From positions 1 to 64,000 of the forward strand of contig NZ_LDPV02000031.1 of the NCBI RefSeq assembly GCF_001038425.2: a DNA stretch of 64,000 bases, read 5' to 3'. This document shows positions 1 to 9,119 of this stretch, one piece after another. The position numbers were made by a program, and so were the translations under genes. This DNA comes from Ornithinibacillus contaminans (GTDB lineage Bacteria; Bacillota; Bacilli; Bacillales; Amphibacillaceae). The notes beneath the pieces were generated by a model. That model had not been told where the DNA came from. It made no database searches and saw only the letters and a list, made by a program, of their open reading frames with translations. How positions within the stretch are numbered: position 1 is the stretch's first letter; the number at the start of each line of letters is the position of its first letter.

Positions 1-86
1 ATCAGAAATGTTTCACGCGCTCGACTTGCATGTATTAGGCACGCCGCCAGCGTTCGTCCTGAGCCAAGATCAAACTCTCCAAAAAA
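1..86 (-). rRNA. 16S ribosomal RNA, 5' end (partial)
   Basis: The complement of this stretch reads as the universal bacterial 16S start: GAGAGTTTGATC, then TGGCTCAGGACGAACGCTGG, then the variable V1 entry TGCAAGTCGAGCG. The gene is on the minus strand and runs off the left edge, so only about its first 86 bases are present. The mature 5' end is placed a few bases before GGAGAGTTTGATC by comparison with B. subtilis 16S and is uncertain by a few bases. Two tandem promoters lie upstream at 261-378. Confidence 0.97.
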
Positions 87-253
87 GTTTGTCTATAATG
101 GACACCAATCCATTATAGGAAAGTTCTTAGCAAAGAAGCGCTAGCTTCTGTATTTCTTTTAATAGAAAAAACAGAGTATGTTTTTTCTTGACATATTGGT
201 TGTTTTGTTCAGTTTTCAAAGAGCAAAATAATCATTTGTTGTTTTAGCGACAA
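87..253 (-). promoter_or_regulatory. rRNA operon leader with processing hairpin
   Basis: This is the transcribed leader between the rrn promoters and mature 16S. Next to the 16S 5' end is a perfect 9-bp inverted repeat (93-101 with 110-118, loop of 8). On the minus strand the segment near 215-235 reads CTCTTTGAAAACTGAAC, a phrase typical of Bacillus rrn leaders and spacers. Roles in RNase processing and antitermination are inferred from known rrn biology. Confidence 0.75.
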
Positions 254-260
254 CTTTTAT

Positions 261-289
261 ATCATAACATGCTGTCGATATTATGTCAA
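261..289 (-). promoter_or_regulatory. rrn promoter P2 (sigma-A)
   Basis: On the minus strand TTGACA (284-289) is followed after exactly 17 bases by TATGAT (261-266). This near-consensus promoter is the one proximal to 16S, with transcription expected to begin near 254. Confidence 0.88.
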
Positions 290-348
290 CAACTTTATTC
301 AACTAAAATTGTTCACCTTCGCCAACTGACTCATCAGCGACGTATTCC

Positions 349-378
349 AATATACCACGTTAACACGAATTATGTCAA
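349..378 (-). promoter_or_regulatory. rrn promoter P1 (sigma-A)
   Basis: On the minus strand TTGACA (373-378), an 18-base spacer and TATATT (349-354) form a second promoter about 88 bp upstream of P2. Tandem P1/P2 promoters are usual for Bacillus rrn operons. The remaining 379-610 is AT-rich and must hold the divergent promoter of the next gene, but I see no convincing consensus there. Confidence 0.82.
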
Positions 379-610
379 CTAGAAGTTTACATTTTCATAA
401 AGGTATTTCTACTGAAGTTCAGTATCAGTAGAATACACATATTACACCCATTATCCATAGTAGTCAATGAAATACACTTACCATTTTTATAACACTTTTA
501 TTACACGTACTAATTATATTCCATTCGTGTAAGGAATGTTCATCTAAATTCTGTATAGTATTACTAAATCTACAAATCCTATTCTTATTACCATGGAAAA
601 AGGAGATACT

Positions 611-1369
611 ATGAAAAAATTACTTTTATTAACTCTACTATTATTTCTATTAATAAGCTTGGGTGAATATGTCCTCCTTGCAGAAGAAAATAATAATCCC
701 GATCTTCAACTAATAAAAACATATGAGGAGGATGTCACCGGAGATGGATTAAAAGAAATAATAGAACTGAAAGGGGTCCTCTTCTCACCTGACTCAACGT
801 ATTATCGCGATATTGTTGCAATAATTACTTCTTCGGAAAATCAGGTTTGGGAAATTCCTTATATGGGTGGATATGAACCTACTTTAACGTTCATCGATTT
901 AAATCATGACAAGGTAAATGATATTTTCTTCCAGAGTGCAACTGGTGGTAGTGGTGGTCTATATCAATATCATCTTCACACATTAATTCAAAATAAACTC
1001 TCAGAAATTCCTTTACCAGAACAACCTTTTGTTAAAGGAAAGTTTCTAGAAAACTTTAAAGTAGAGGTTACCATTTCGCCAGACATGGAACCAGCGATTG
1101 TTGATGTCTCCAATCGCGCGGATGACTATATACGACTGGGCATTTATAGAAAGGATGGTAAGCTGTTAAAAGAAACATCAGCTATGGTGGATCCAATTGC
1201 CTTTTTCGAGCCAAAATTAATTAGTAAGAGTAAAGGCTATGGATTAAAAAGCTATCAACAAGTAAGTGGTGCTTATCATGCAGATCAACTCGGAACCATA
1301 GAATCCTTGTGGTACTTTGATCGCGATAAATGGATCCTATTAAAAACACAATGGATGCCAAGTGAATAA
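611..1369 (+). CDS. Secreted protein of unknown function with FG-GAP-like acidic motifs
   Basis: This encodes 252 residues. The start at 611 is preferred over an in-frame ATG at 593 because AGGAG lies just before 611 and because MKKLLLL opens a clean signal peptide (residues about 1-24, cleaved near LLA-EE). The mature part has two Asp-rich turns, DVTGDGLKEI near residue 46 and DLNHDKVNDIFF near 97. These resemble the calcium-binding loops of FG-GAP/VCBS beta-propeller repeats. No catalytic motif is visible. The gene is monocistronic, divergent from the rrn operon, and ends at a palindromic element shared with leuS. Function unknown; an extracytoplasmic role is inferred from the signal peptide. 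Confidence 0.8.
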   Translation: MKKLLLLTLLLFLLISLGEYVLLAEENNNPDLQLIKTYEEDVTGDGLKEIIELKGVLFSPDSTYYRDIVAIITSSENQVWEIPYMGGYEPTLTFIDLNHDKVNDIFFQSATGGSGGLYQYHLHTLIQNKLSEIPLPEQPFVKGKFLENFKVEVTISPDMEPAIVDVSNRADDYIRLGIYRKDGKLLKETSAMVDPIAFFEPKLISKSKGYGLKSYQQVSGAYHADQLGTIESLWYFDRDKWILLKTQWMPSE

Positions 1370-1382
1370 TTTAGTAATTAGA

Positions 1383-1518
1383 AGAGCCAGGGACATAAGT
1401 ACTTTTGACAAGATAAAATCCGGGTTTGCGCGTAATACCCAATTCGGGAATATACTCCACTGAATTCGTGCACTGTTCGTATTTATTATCTTTTCATTTT
1501 ACTTATGTCCCTGGCTCT
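1383..1518. repeat. Palindromic dispersed element, copy A
   Basis: About 136 bp bounded by a perfect 18-bp terminal inverted repeat (1383-1400 with 1501-1518, core GGGACATAAGT). It lies between two convergent genes, where it could terminate both. The interior has the motif shared by the family: AGATAAAATCC, then TTCGGGAATATACT, then GTGCACTGTTCGT. Relatives are at 37068-37093, 41074-41197, 48624-48753, 50404-50757 and 58650-58783. Confidence 0.85.
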
Positions 1519-1521
1519 TTG

Positions 1522-3933
1522 TTAATTGGCGACGATATTAACTAACTTGCCGGGAACAACAACTACTTTACGAATTGTTTTTCCTTCTATCCATTCTTGA
1601 ATGTTTTCATCTTCAAGTGCCATCTTTTCTAATTCTTCCTTCGATATATCCTTAGCAACTGTAAGTTTAGAACGAACTTTCCCCATTACTTGGACAACAA
1701 TTTCCACTTCGTTTTCCACTAGTTTTGATTCATCATAGGTCGGCCACGTCACATAAGTTATGGTTTCAGCATGACCCAAACGATTCCATAATTCTTCTGT
1801 TACATGCGGTGCGACTGGTGAAAGTAGTTTCACAAAGCCCTCAACATAAGCCTTTGGCAATTTATCCGCTTTGTAGCACTCATTAATAAATACCATCATT
1901 TGTGAAATTGCCGTATTAAAATGAAGGTTTTCAAAGTCCTCCGCAACCTTTTTCACCGTTTCGTGATAGACTTTTTCCAGCGAATCATTTGTATCCTCAA
2001 CAATATTATCTGATACAGTTCCATCTTCATTAATAAATAGACGCCAGACACGATCAAGGAAACGTCGCGCTCCATCTAATCCATTTGTTGACCAAGCTAC
2101 AGAAGCATCTAAAGGTCCCATGAACATTTCGTATAGACGTAGTGTATCTGCACCATGAGAAGCGATAATATCATCTGGGTTCACGACATTCCCTTTTGAT
2201 TTACTCATTTTTTCATTGCCTTCTCCAAGAATCATCCCTTGGTTGAATAGCTTCATGAAAGGTTCTTTTGTCGGGACTACCCCAATATCGTATAAGAACT
2301 TATGCCAGAATCGAGCATACAACAAGTGAAGTACAGCATGCTCTGCGCCACCGATATAAATATCAATCGGAAGCCATTTTTTAAGTAGCTCTGGATCAGC
2401 TAACTTCTCACTATTGTTCGGATCGATATAACGCAAGAAATACCAGCAGCTTCCTGCCCATTGCGGCATTGTATTCGTCTCACGTCGTCCTTTCATACCT
2501 GTTTTTGGATCGACTACATTTACCCAATCACTATTAGCAAGCGGTGATTCGCCAGTACCAGAAGGTCTAATCTCCGTCATGATTGGCAGTTCGACTGGCA
2601 ATTCTTCCTCTGGAACAGCTGTCATCGTACCGTCTTCCCAGTGAATAATCGGAATTGGTTCACCCCAATAGCGTTGTCTTGAGAACAACCAATCGCGCAA
2701 ACGATACGTTACTTTTTTCGTCCCAATAGCATTCTCTTCAAGCCAAGTAATCATATTCGTAATAGCTTCTTCCTTATTCAATCCATTAAGGAATTCAGAA
2801 TTCACATGTTCCCCGTCGCCAGTATACGCTTCTTTCGTAACATCTCCACCTGCCACTACTTCTACAATTGGCAAATCAAATGTTGTTGCAAATTCATAGT
2901 CACGCTCATCATGTGCTGGTACTGCCATAATGGCACCTGTTCCATAAGACATTAGCACATAGTCGGCAATCCAGATTGGCATCTTTTGTTGGTTTACCGG
3001 ATTTATTGCATAAGCGCCACTGAAAACTCCTGTTTTATCTTTCGCCAAATCAGTACGTTCAAGATCTGATTTTGTTTGAACTTCTTCCAGATATTTTTGA
3101 ACGGCTTCTTTTTGTTCTGCAGTTGTAATTTTTCCGACCAACGGATGCTCTGGTGCAAGTACTGCATAGGTTGCGCCAAACAATGTATCCGGTCTTGTTG
3201 TAAAGACAGTAAACTGTTCATTATGACCATCAATTGCGAACGTTACCTCGGCACCTTCCGAGCGTCCAATCCAGTTACGCTGCATGTCTTTTAGACTTTC
3301 AGGCCAATCCAACTCTTCTAGATCATCCAATAGTCTATCAGCATATGCCGTTATTTTTAGAATCCATTGCTTCATAGGTTTACGAACTACCGGATGACCA
3401 CCACGCTCACTCTTACCATCGATAACCTCTTCATTCGCAAGTACTGTTCCAAGCGCTGGACACCAGTTAACAGCTACTTCATCAATATAAGCAAGTCCTT
3501 TTTCATATAGCTTTGTAAAAATCCATTGTGTCCACTTGTAGTAATTGGGGTCTGTCGTATTTACTTCACGATCCCAATCATAGGAAAAGCCAAGTTCCTG
3601 GATCTGTCTTTTAAACGTATTGACATTGACTTGGGTAAATTCACGTGGACTATTTCCCGTATCTAAAGCATATTGTTCTGCAGGAAGCCCAAATGCGTCC
3701 CACCCCATTGGATGAAGTACTTCATATCCTTGCATTCGTTTCATTCTGGAAAGAATATCCGTTGCAGTATATCCCTCAGGGTGTCCAACATGCAACCCCG
3801 CTCCAGACGGATATGGAAACATATCTAATGCATAAAACTTTTCCTTATTTGATGCTGAATCAGTCTTGAAAGTTTTATTTTCAAGCCAGTGCTTTTGCCA
3901 TTTCTTTTCGATTTCTTGATGCTTAAAGCTCAT
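1522..3933 (-). CDS. leuS: Leucyl-tRNA synthetase
   Basis: Charges tRNA-Leu with leucine in the cytoplasm. The 803 residues match the family length (804 in B. subtilis). The class Ia signature HVGH is at residues 48-51 within [12 protein letters not shown], and the KMSKS loop is near residue 576. A large connective insertion with editing-type sequence ([12 protein letters not shown]) lies between them. The start at 3933 is set by AAAGGAGG seven bases upstream and by the typical N-terminus [12 protein letters not shown]; the frame stays open further upstream only through the terminator of the leader. Expression is controlled by the leucine T-box at 3968-4209. Confidence 0.98.
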   Translation of the reverse strand: MSFKHQEIEKKWQKHWLENKTFKTDSASNKEKFYALDMFPYPSGAGLHVGHPEGYTATDILSRMKRMQGYEVLHPMGWDAFGLPAEQYALDTGNSPREFTQVNVNTFKRQIQELGFSYDWDREVNTTDPNYYKWTQWIFTKLYEKGLAYIDEVAVNWCPALGTVLANEEVIDGKSERGGHPVVRKPMKQWILKITAYADRLLDDLEELDWPESLKDMQRNWIGRSEGAEVTFAIDGHNEQFTVFTTRPDTLFGATYAVLAPEHPLVGKITTAEQKEAVQKYLEEVQTKSDLERTDLAKDKTGVFSGAYAINPVNQQKMPIWIADYVLMSYGTGAIMAVPAHDERDYEFATTFDLPIVEVVAGGDVTKEAYTGDGEHVNSEFLNGLNKEEAITNMITWLEENAIGTKKVTYRLRDWLFSRQRYWGEPIPIIHWEDGTMTAVPEEELPVELPIMTEIRPSGTGESPLANSDWVNVVDPKTGMKGRRETNTMPQWAGSCWYFLRYIDPNNSEKLADPELLKKWLPIDIYIGGAEHAVLHLLYARFWHKFLYDIGVVPTKEPFMKLFNQGMILGEGNEKMSKSKGNVVNPDDIIASHGADTLRLYEMFMGPLDASVAWSTNGLDGARRFLDRVWRLFINEDGTVSDNIVEDTNDSLEKVYHETVKKVAEDFENLHFNTAISQMMVFINECYKADKLPKAYVEGFVKLLSPVAPHVTEELWNRLGHAETITYVTWPTYDESKLVENEVEIVVQVMGKVRSKLTVAKDISKEELEKMALEDENIQEWIEGKTIRKVVVVPGKLVNIVAN

Positions 3934-3967
3934 GTCAATTCCTCCTTTTTCTATCGATAAAAAATAA

Positions 3968-4209
3968 AAAAGCCCCTCGCCCCTAAAGAAGGGACGAGAA
4001 GCTATATTTCCCGCGGTACCACCCAAATTAACGAAATAAATCGTTCACTTGTATCCTTAACGCGGATTAACGGCAGAAACTACTTCGGTTCATTCCTGCA
4101 ACCTTAAAGGCGAGTTCGTAATCGTTCAGGGGCAATTCACACCAACCATTGCCTCTCTTGACCTGAGCCGTCTTACTACTACTCCTTCGCATCGCTTTTT
4201 CGATTATTT
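3968..4209 (-). promoter_or_regulatory. T-box leader of leuS (leucine specifier)
   Basis: The minus strand holds the T-box core GGGTGGTACCGCGG (about 4011-4024), which pairs with the uncharged tRNA acceptor end in the antiterminator. Below it is a strong terminator: a GC-rich stem (CTCGTCCCTTC with its partner GGGGCGAGGGG) followed by a T run at about 3968-3975. Stem I contains GAACTCGCC with CTC, a leucine codon, at 4112-4114. That specifier agrees with the downstream gene. Known mechanism: uncharged tRNA-Leu binds and allows readthrough into leuS. Confidence 0.95.
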
Positions 4210-4215
4210 AAATTG

Positions 4216-4244
4216 ATTTTAAAGAATAGTTCTAGCTTTGTCAA
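4216..4244 (-). promoter_or_regulatory. leuS promoter (sigma-A)
   Basis: On the minus strand TTGACA (4239-4244), a 17-base spacer and TAAAAT (4216-4221). Transcription is expected to start near 4209, immediately before stem I of the T-box. Confidence 0.88.
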
Positions 4245-4372
4245 GAATTTCCTGATTTATACAAGTATTATATTTTCGAGAACGAACATGGCTATCTTTT
4301 TCATTTTCGAAATACAATGTTCCGTGCTATCCTTATATCAGATTGATTTACAGCATAAGGAGTCTAATACAA

Positions 4373-4936
4373 GTGAAAAGTATTCTAAAATATTCGCATT
4401 ACCTATTAGAAGAAATTATCAAGCCTGGTGAAACAGTAATTGATGCAACATGTGGAAATGGTAATGATACATTATTTTTAAGTGGATTAGTTGGAGAAAC
4501 TGGTGAAGTAATAGCTTTTGACATCCAAGAACAAGCGATTGACAATACAGACCAATTACTAATGGAGAATCATTGTTCCAATGTTTCCCTCGTACTAGAT
4601 AGTCATGCAAATGTAGAAAATTATTTATCGAAGGATTTAGAAGGAAAAATAGGTGGTGCCATCTTTAACTTAGGATACCTGCCGAAAAGCGATAAATCGA
4701 TTATTACACAAGCAGAGTCTACAGTGAAGGCAATCGATACAATCTTAGGATATTTAAAGCATGAAGGTCGTATCATTCTTGTCGTGTATTATGGCCATGA
4801 AGGTGGCGAGGATGAAAAAAACGCAATTCTGAAACACGTTATGTCATTAGATCAAAAGCAATACAGTGTCTTACAGTATGGGTTTATAAATCAGAAAAAC
4901 AACCCACCCTTTATTATTGGGATTCAGAAAAAATAA
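4373..4936 (+). CDS. ytqB: Class I SAM-dependent methyltransferase, YtqB family
   Basis: A 187-residue Rossmann-fold methyltransferase. Motif I is VIDATCGNGNDT near residue 22, followed by the acidic post-I region VIAFDIQEQAI; NLGYLPKSDK near residue 104 matches the catalytic-loop region of this family. The GTG at 4373 is chosen because AAGGAG lies nine bases upstream and homologs begin just before the ILKYSHYLLEE segment. In B. subtilis the ortholog also lies divergently next to leuS and has been linked to tRNA modification. The substrate here is inferred from that relationship only. Nineteen bases separate it from ytoA, so the two are probably cotranscribed. Confidence 0.88.
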   Translation: MKSILKYSHYLLEEIIKPGETVIDATCGNGNDTLFLSGLVGETGEVIAFDIQEQAIDNTDQLLMENHCSNVSLVLDSHANVENYLSKDLEGKIGGAIFNLGYLPKSDKSIITQAESTVKAIDTILGYLKHEGRIILVVYYGHEGGEDEKNAILKHVMSLDQKQYSVLQYGFINQKNNPPFIIGIQKK

Positions 4937-4954
4937 CATACAGGAGGAAATGAA

Positions 4955-5482
4955 ATGATCCATCCGTATAAAAATAGCACCCCATCTATTCATCCAACTG
5001 CATTCATTGCAAACGATGCGGTCATTGTAGGAGATGTGACCATCGGAGAAGAATCCAGTGTTTGGTTTAAAACCGTCATTCGTGGTGACGTTGCGCCAAC
5101 AAAAATAGGAAGTAGAGTAAATGTCCAAGACCTATCTATGCTTCATCAAAGTCCGAATCGAACACTACTTTTAGAAGATGATGTAACGGTAGGTCATCAG
5201 GTGACACTACACTCTGCTATTGTCCGTAAAAACGCATTAATTGGTATGGGTTCCATTATTTTAGATGGTGCTGAAATTGGCGAAAATGCTTTTATTGGCG
5301 CAGGAAGCCTTGTACCTCCTGGCAAAAAAATCCCGCCCCATACATTAGCACTTGGTCGTCCTGCAAAAGTTGTACGCGAGCTGACTGAAGATGACTATAA
5401 AGAAATGGAACGAGTACGGAAATCGTATGTGGAAAAAGGACAATACTATAAGAATCACACTACCCTTGGCAAGACATTATAA
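4955..5482 (+). CDS. ytoA: Gamma-carbonic-anhydrase-like hexapeptide-repeat protein, YtoA family
   Basis: 175 residues forming a left-handed beta-helix: repeated hexapeptides such as AVIVGDVTIGEESSVW and NALIGMGSIILDGAEIG run through residues 20-125. Metal-ligand-type histidines appear in MLHQSP (about 64), VGHQVTLH (about 81 and 86). RGDVAPTKIG near 44 matches the conserved arginine/aspartate of gamma-class carbonic anhydrase homologs such as YrdA and PaaY. Start: AGGAGG seven bases before the ATG at 4955. Whether it hydrates CO2 or acts as another metalloenzyme cannot be told from sequence. A strong bidirectional terminator follows. Confidence 0.87.
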   Translation: MIHPYKNSTPSIHPTAFIANDAVIVGDVTIGEESSVWFKTVIRGDVAPTKIGSRVNVQDLSMLHQSPNRTLLLEDDVTVGHQVTLHSAIVRKNALIGMGSIILDGAEIGENAFIGAGSLVPPGKKIPPHTLALGRPAKVVRELTEDDYKEMERVRKSYVEKGQYYKNHTTLGKTL

Positions 5483-5490
5483 CTTTATAA

Positions 5491-5533
5491 AAATATGAAA
5501 GTCACGATCAGAGCGATCGTGACTTTCATATTT
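5491..5533. terminator. Bidirectional terminator between ytoA and metK
   Basis: Perfect 19-bp stem (5491-5509 with 5515-5533) around a 5-base loop, with A/T tracts on both flanks, between convergent genes. The stem abuts the metK stop codon. Confidence 0.95.
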
Positions 5534-6733
5534 TTATTGATTAGTCTGTTCCACTAATGCAGCAACTTTATCTGTCTTTTCCCATGGAAATTCGATATCT
5601 GTTCTACCAAAATGCCCATATGCTGCAGTATCCTTATATATCGGGCGCTGCAAGTCCAGCATTCGGATAATTCCTGCTGGTCGCAAATCAAATATATTAC
5701 GCACCGCAGTTACTAATTCCTCTTCGCTCACGATACCTGTGCCAAATGTATTTATAGAGATAGATACTGGCTCAGCAACACCAATCGCATAGGCTAACTG
5801 TACTTCACATGAATCAGCAAGCTTTGCAGCGACAATATTTTTGGCCACATATCGAGCAGCATAAGCAGCCGAACGGTCAACCTTAGTCGCATCTTTCCCA
5901 CTAAATGCACCACCGCCATGGCGTGCATAGCCACCATACGTATCCACAATTATTTTTCTACCAGTTAATCCAGCATCACCTTGTGGACCACCAATTACAA
6001 AACGACCCGTTGGATTGATAAAATATTTCGTTTGGTTATCTAATAAATGTTCAGGAACCACTGGCTTAATAACATGTTCGATTAGATCTGCTTCGATCTG
6101 TTCGAGTGTAATGTCTTGATGATGCTGTGTTGAAATGACAATCGTATCCACTCGTACTGGTTGATCCTGCTCATCATATTCAATGGTTACTTGTGTTTTT
6201 CCGTCAGGGCGTAAGTATGGAACCGTATTATCTTTTCGCACATCAGCAAGGCGCTTCGATAATTTATGCGCTAACGATATTGGTAACGGCATTAATTCCT
6301 CTGTTTCATTACAAGCAAAACCAAACATTAATCCTTGGTCACCTGCACCGATTGCGGCGATTTCACCCTCTGTCATTTTCCCTTGACGAGCTTCTAGCGC
6401 TTGGTTTACGCCACCAGCAATATCAGGTGATTGCTCATCTATTGCCGTTAAAACAGCACAAGTATCTGCATCAAACCCGTATTTCGCACGGGTATATCCA
6501 ATATCCTTAATCGTTTGTCTTACCACTTGTGGGATATCCACATAGGTTGTCGTAGTGATTTCGCCAGCCACTAATACCAAACCTGTTGTTACGGTAGTTT
6601 CACACGCTACACGTGCTAATGGATCCTTCTTTAAAATTTCATCTAGAATTGCATCCGAAATTTGATCACAAATTTTATCTGGATGTCCTTCTGTAACTGA
6701 CTCTGAAGTAAATAATCGACGATTTTTAGCCAT
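5534..6733 (-). CDS. metK: S-adenosylmethionine synthase
   Basis: Makes SAM from methionine and ATP. The 399 residues match the family. Signatures are GHPDK (16-20), GAGDQG (129-134) and the glycine-rich GGGAFSGKD with the adjacent KVDRSAAY. The start at 6733 gives the normal [13 protein letters not shown] terminus with GGAGG upstream; an open upstream extension has no such support. It is monocistronic and sits behind an S-box riboswitch that senses its own product, a classic feedback arrangement in Bacillaceae. Confidence 0.98.
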   Translation of the reverse strand: MAKNRRLFTSESVTEGHPDKICDQISDAILDEILKKDPLARVACETTVTTGLVLVAGEITTTTYVDIPQVVRQTIKDIGYTRAKYGFDADTCAVLTAIDEQSPDIAGGVNQALEARQGKMTEGEIAAIGAGDQGLMFGFACNETEELMPLPISLAHKLSKRLADVRKDNTVPYLRPDGKTQVTIEYDEQDQPVRVDTIVISTQHHQDITLEQIEADLIEHVIKPVVPEHLLDNQTKYFINPTGRFVIGGPQGDAGLTGRKIIVDTYGGYARHGGGAFSGKDATKVDRSAAYAARYVAKNIVAAKLADSCEVQLAYAIGVAEPVSISINTFGTGIVSEEELVTAVRNIFDLRPAGIIRMLDLQRPIYKDTAAYGHFGRTDIEFPWEKTDKVAALVEQTNQ

Positions 6734-6874
6734 TTGGCTAAATCCTCCCTTTATTATATTGGTACGGAACTCTAATGTTATCAGTATATTATCCCAATCA
6801 ATTAGATGCCATTTAAATATGTCAAATGACCTAGTTGCTTTGTGCATGAGAATATTAAAACACTTTTACCATGC

Positions 6875-7036
6875 AAAAAAGCCTTTCCTTCTACATGAGG
6901 AAAGGGATTGATTATCAGCCTTTCGCTCTTATTGTTCAAGGAGTTTTCCTTGCATCAGGTAAGCACCTTTTCACCGCAGTGATGGTTGCTGGGCTTCATA
7001 GGGTCTGTCCCTCCGCCGACTCTGAATAAGAGAGTG
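6875..7036 (-). promoter_or_regulatory. S-box (SAM-I) riboswitch of metK with terminator
   Basis: Read on the minus strand, the aptamer (about 6924-7036) begins with P1 strand CTCTTATTCAGAG, continues with GGAGGGA, CCCTATGAAGCCC and GCAACC, and closes with GGTGCTTACCTG and the complementary CAATAAGAG. These are the conserved S-box blocks in order. The expression platform is a terminator hairpin (CCTTTCCT with AGGAAAGG, 6882-6905) followed by a run of T (6875-6880). SAM binding is known to favour termination. Confidence 0.96.
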
Positions 7037-7050
7037 TCCGCTCATTGTTT

Positions 7051-7080
7051 AGGTTACCCGAAGCAATTAGCGAATGTCAA
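7051..7080 (-). promoter_or_regulatory. Candidate metK promoter
   Basis: A perfect TTGACA on the minus strand (7075-7080) lies 18 bases from a weak -10 (TAACCT, 7051-7056). It is placed correctly to start transcription just before P1 of the S-box. The poor -10 makes this tentative. Confidence 0.5.
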
Positions 7081-7250
7081 CTGTAATTGATTTCGAGTCA
7101 CGTAATTTTTCTAAAATAATATGATAAAAAACGATGATTAGTATGGACTATTTAAATTAATATGTTATACTAATTAAAGATTTCAGGAAATTGCTGTATT
7201 GGAAAGGATATCTTTCCTCTATAATTCTGGTTAAAAGGAAGGTAATTTTA

Positions 7251-8837
7251 ATGAATTCGGTACTTAAAGCTTCACTTCTGGAAGAGCTTCTCTCCCAAAA
7301 AAATGTTAATCATAATTTATCGATTGCTAGATTAGTTGAAAAAGTACTAGCAAAAAATGAAGGTGTCTTAACAGATACTGGTGCTGTACTTGCTACGACT
7401 GGAAAATATACCGGTCGTTCGCCACAGGATAAGTTTATTGTTATGGATTCAGTTTCTGAAGGAAAAGTAGACTGGGGAAATGTGAACCAATCGATTGATG
7501 AGGAAGTATTTGAACGATTATATACGAAAGTAATCACCCATTTAAAGAAAAAAGATGACGTCTTTGTATTCAACGGATTTGCTGGAGCTGACCATACGTA
7601 TCGACTACCTATTCAGGTGATAAACGAGTTTGCATGGCATAATTTATTTGCTAAACAACTTTTTATTCGCCCGACGGAAGAAGAACTTGTCTCGCACGAA
7701 CCCGAATTTACCGTAATTTCAGCACCTACTTTTAAAGCTGATCCGACTATAGACGGCACAAATTCAGAAGCTTTTATATTAATTTCGTTTAAACATAATG
7801 TTATTTTAATTGGTGGAACAGAATATGCAGGTGAAATTAAGAAGTCTATTTTCTCCATTATGAATTTCTTATTACCAGAACGTAATATTTTGCCGATGCA
7901 TTGTTCCGCTAACGTAGGAAAAGAAGGCGATGTCGCGCTATTTTTCGGTCTCTCTGGTACCGGTAAAACAACCCTGTCAGCAGACCCCTACCGCCAGTTG
8001 GTTGGCGATGATGAGCATGCATGGAGTTCTAGCGGGATCTTTAATATCGAAGGTGGATGTTACGCAAAATGCATTAATCTTTCCGAAGATAAAGAACCAC
8101 AAATTTTTCAAGCGATAAAATTTGGTTCTGTATTAGAAAATGTTGTCATGAATGAAGAGACACGTATACCGAATTATGACAATACGACCTTAACAGAAAA
8201 TACACGCGCAGCGTATCCGTTAGATCATATTGATAATAGTGTCAGTCCAAGCATCGCTGGTCATCCAAATACGATTATTTTTCTAACGGCAGATGCCTCT
8301 GGTACACTGCCACCGATTAGTAAGCTTTCCAAAGAACAAGCAATGTATCACTTTTTAAGTGGCTATACAAGTAAACTAGCAGGAACAGAAAGAGGCGTCA
8401 CGGAACCAGAGGCAACTTTTTCTGCATGTTTCGGGGCACCGTTCCTTCCGTTATCGCCTGCAACCTATGCGAAAATGCTTGGTGAGAAAATTGACCAGTA
8501 CAATACGAATGTATTTTTAATCAATACTGGTTGGACTGGTGGCTCCTATGGAATTGGTAGCCGCATTAAGCTCTCATACACAAGAGCAATGGTTCACGCA
8601 GCCCTTGAGGGTGAAATGAACCATGTTGAAACAACAACAGATGACGTATTTGGATTGCTAATTCCAACCCATGTTGCAGGTGTACCCGACGAGGTACTCA
8701 TCCCTAAGAACACTTGGATAGATCAACTTGCATATGAAAAACAAGCAAAGGAACTTGCATTGAAATTCCATGAAAACTTTAAAAAATTTACTAATGTCAG
8801 CACCGAGATTGCTCAGGCTGGCCCTGCCTACCATTAA
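7251..8837 (+). CDS. pckA: Phosphoenolpyruvate carboxykinase (ATP)
   Basis: Converts oxaloacetate and ATP to phosphoenolpyruvate and CO2, the entry step of gluconeogenesis. The 528 residues fit the ATP-dependent family (527 in B. subtilis). The kinase-1a P-loop GLSGTGKTT is at residues 233-241 and the phosphoenolpyruvate-binding RSPQDKF region is near 56. The start at 7251 follows AAGGAAGG; an upstream open stretch from 7191 has no ribosome site. As in B. subtilis, it is divergent from metK. A terminator follows at 8920-8946. Confidence 0.97.
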   Translation: MNSVLKASLLEELLSQKNVNHNLSIARLVEKVLAKNEGVLTDTGAVLATTGKYTGRSPQDKFIVMDSVSEGKVDWGNVNQSIDEEVFERLYTKVITHLKKKDDVFVFNGFAGADHTYRLPIQVINEFAWHNLFAKQLFIRPTEEELVSHEPEFTVISAPTFKADPTIDGTNSEAFILISFKHNVILIGGTEYAGEIKKSIFSIMNFLLPERNILPMHCSANVGKEGDVALFFGLSGTGKTTLSADPYRQLVGDDEHAWSSSGIFNIEGGCYAKCINLSEDKEPQIFQAIKFGSVLENVVMNEETRIPNYDNTTLTENTRAAYPLDHIDNSVSPSIAGHPNTIIFLTADASGTLPPISKLSKEQAMYHFLSGYTSKLAGTERGVTEPEATFSACFGAPFLPLSPATYAKMLGEKIDQYNTNVFLINTGWTGGSYGIGSRIKLSYTRAMVHAALEGEMNHVETTTDDVFGLLIPTHVAGVPDEVLIPKNTWIDQLAYEKQAKELALKFHENFKKFTNVSTEIAQAGPAYH

Positions 8838-8919
8838 GTTAGACAGGTAAACGCTGTACCTCATCCCAAGAGGGTTATTATATTAAAAGTAGCATAATTT
8901 TGTTACTTACCATAATTGA

Positions 8920-8946
8920 CCGACCTTATTTATAGGTCGGTTTTTT
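8920..8946 (+). terminator. pckA terminator
   Basis: Stem CCGACCT (8920-8926) with AGGTCGG (8934-8940), followed by TTTTTT. Confidence 0.93.
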
Positions 8947-9119
8947 CACGTTCTGTTGATAGCATGTGGTGGTGCTGGCCCGGGTATCAGCAGCATTTCC
9001 CGACCATCTGCAACGTTCCCCCTCTATGCCTGCATTCTCTAGCTAGGCGTTCACACATTTTTCGCCCATTGCATAGACTGTTTTGACTAAATACTTGTGA
9101 CCTGAAGGGAACGAACAGA

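Noticed and set aside
3968-4026. N-terminal extension of LeuS
   Set aside because: The open frame passes through the T-box terminator and lacks a ribosome site; the start at 3933 has a strong one and matches homologs.
8947-9119. TPP riboswitch upstream of the ytlA-like gene
   Set aside because: The THI-box blocks (CTGAGA, ACCTGATCTGG, the GCCAGCG-type block) are not present in order, so thiamine control is not supported.
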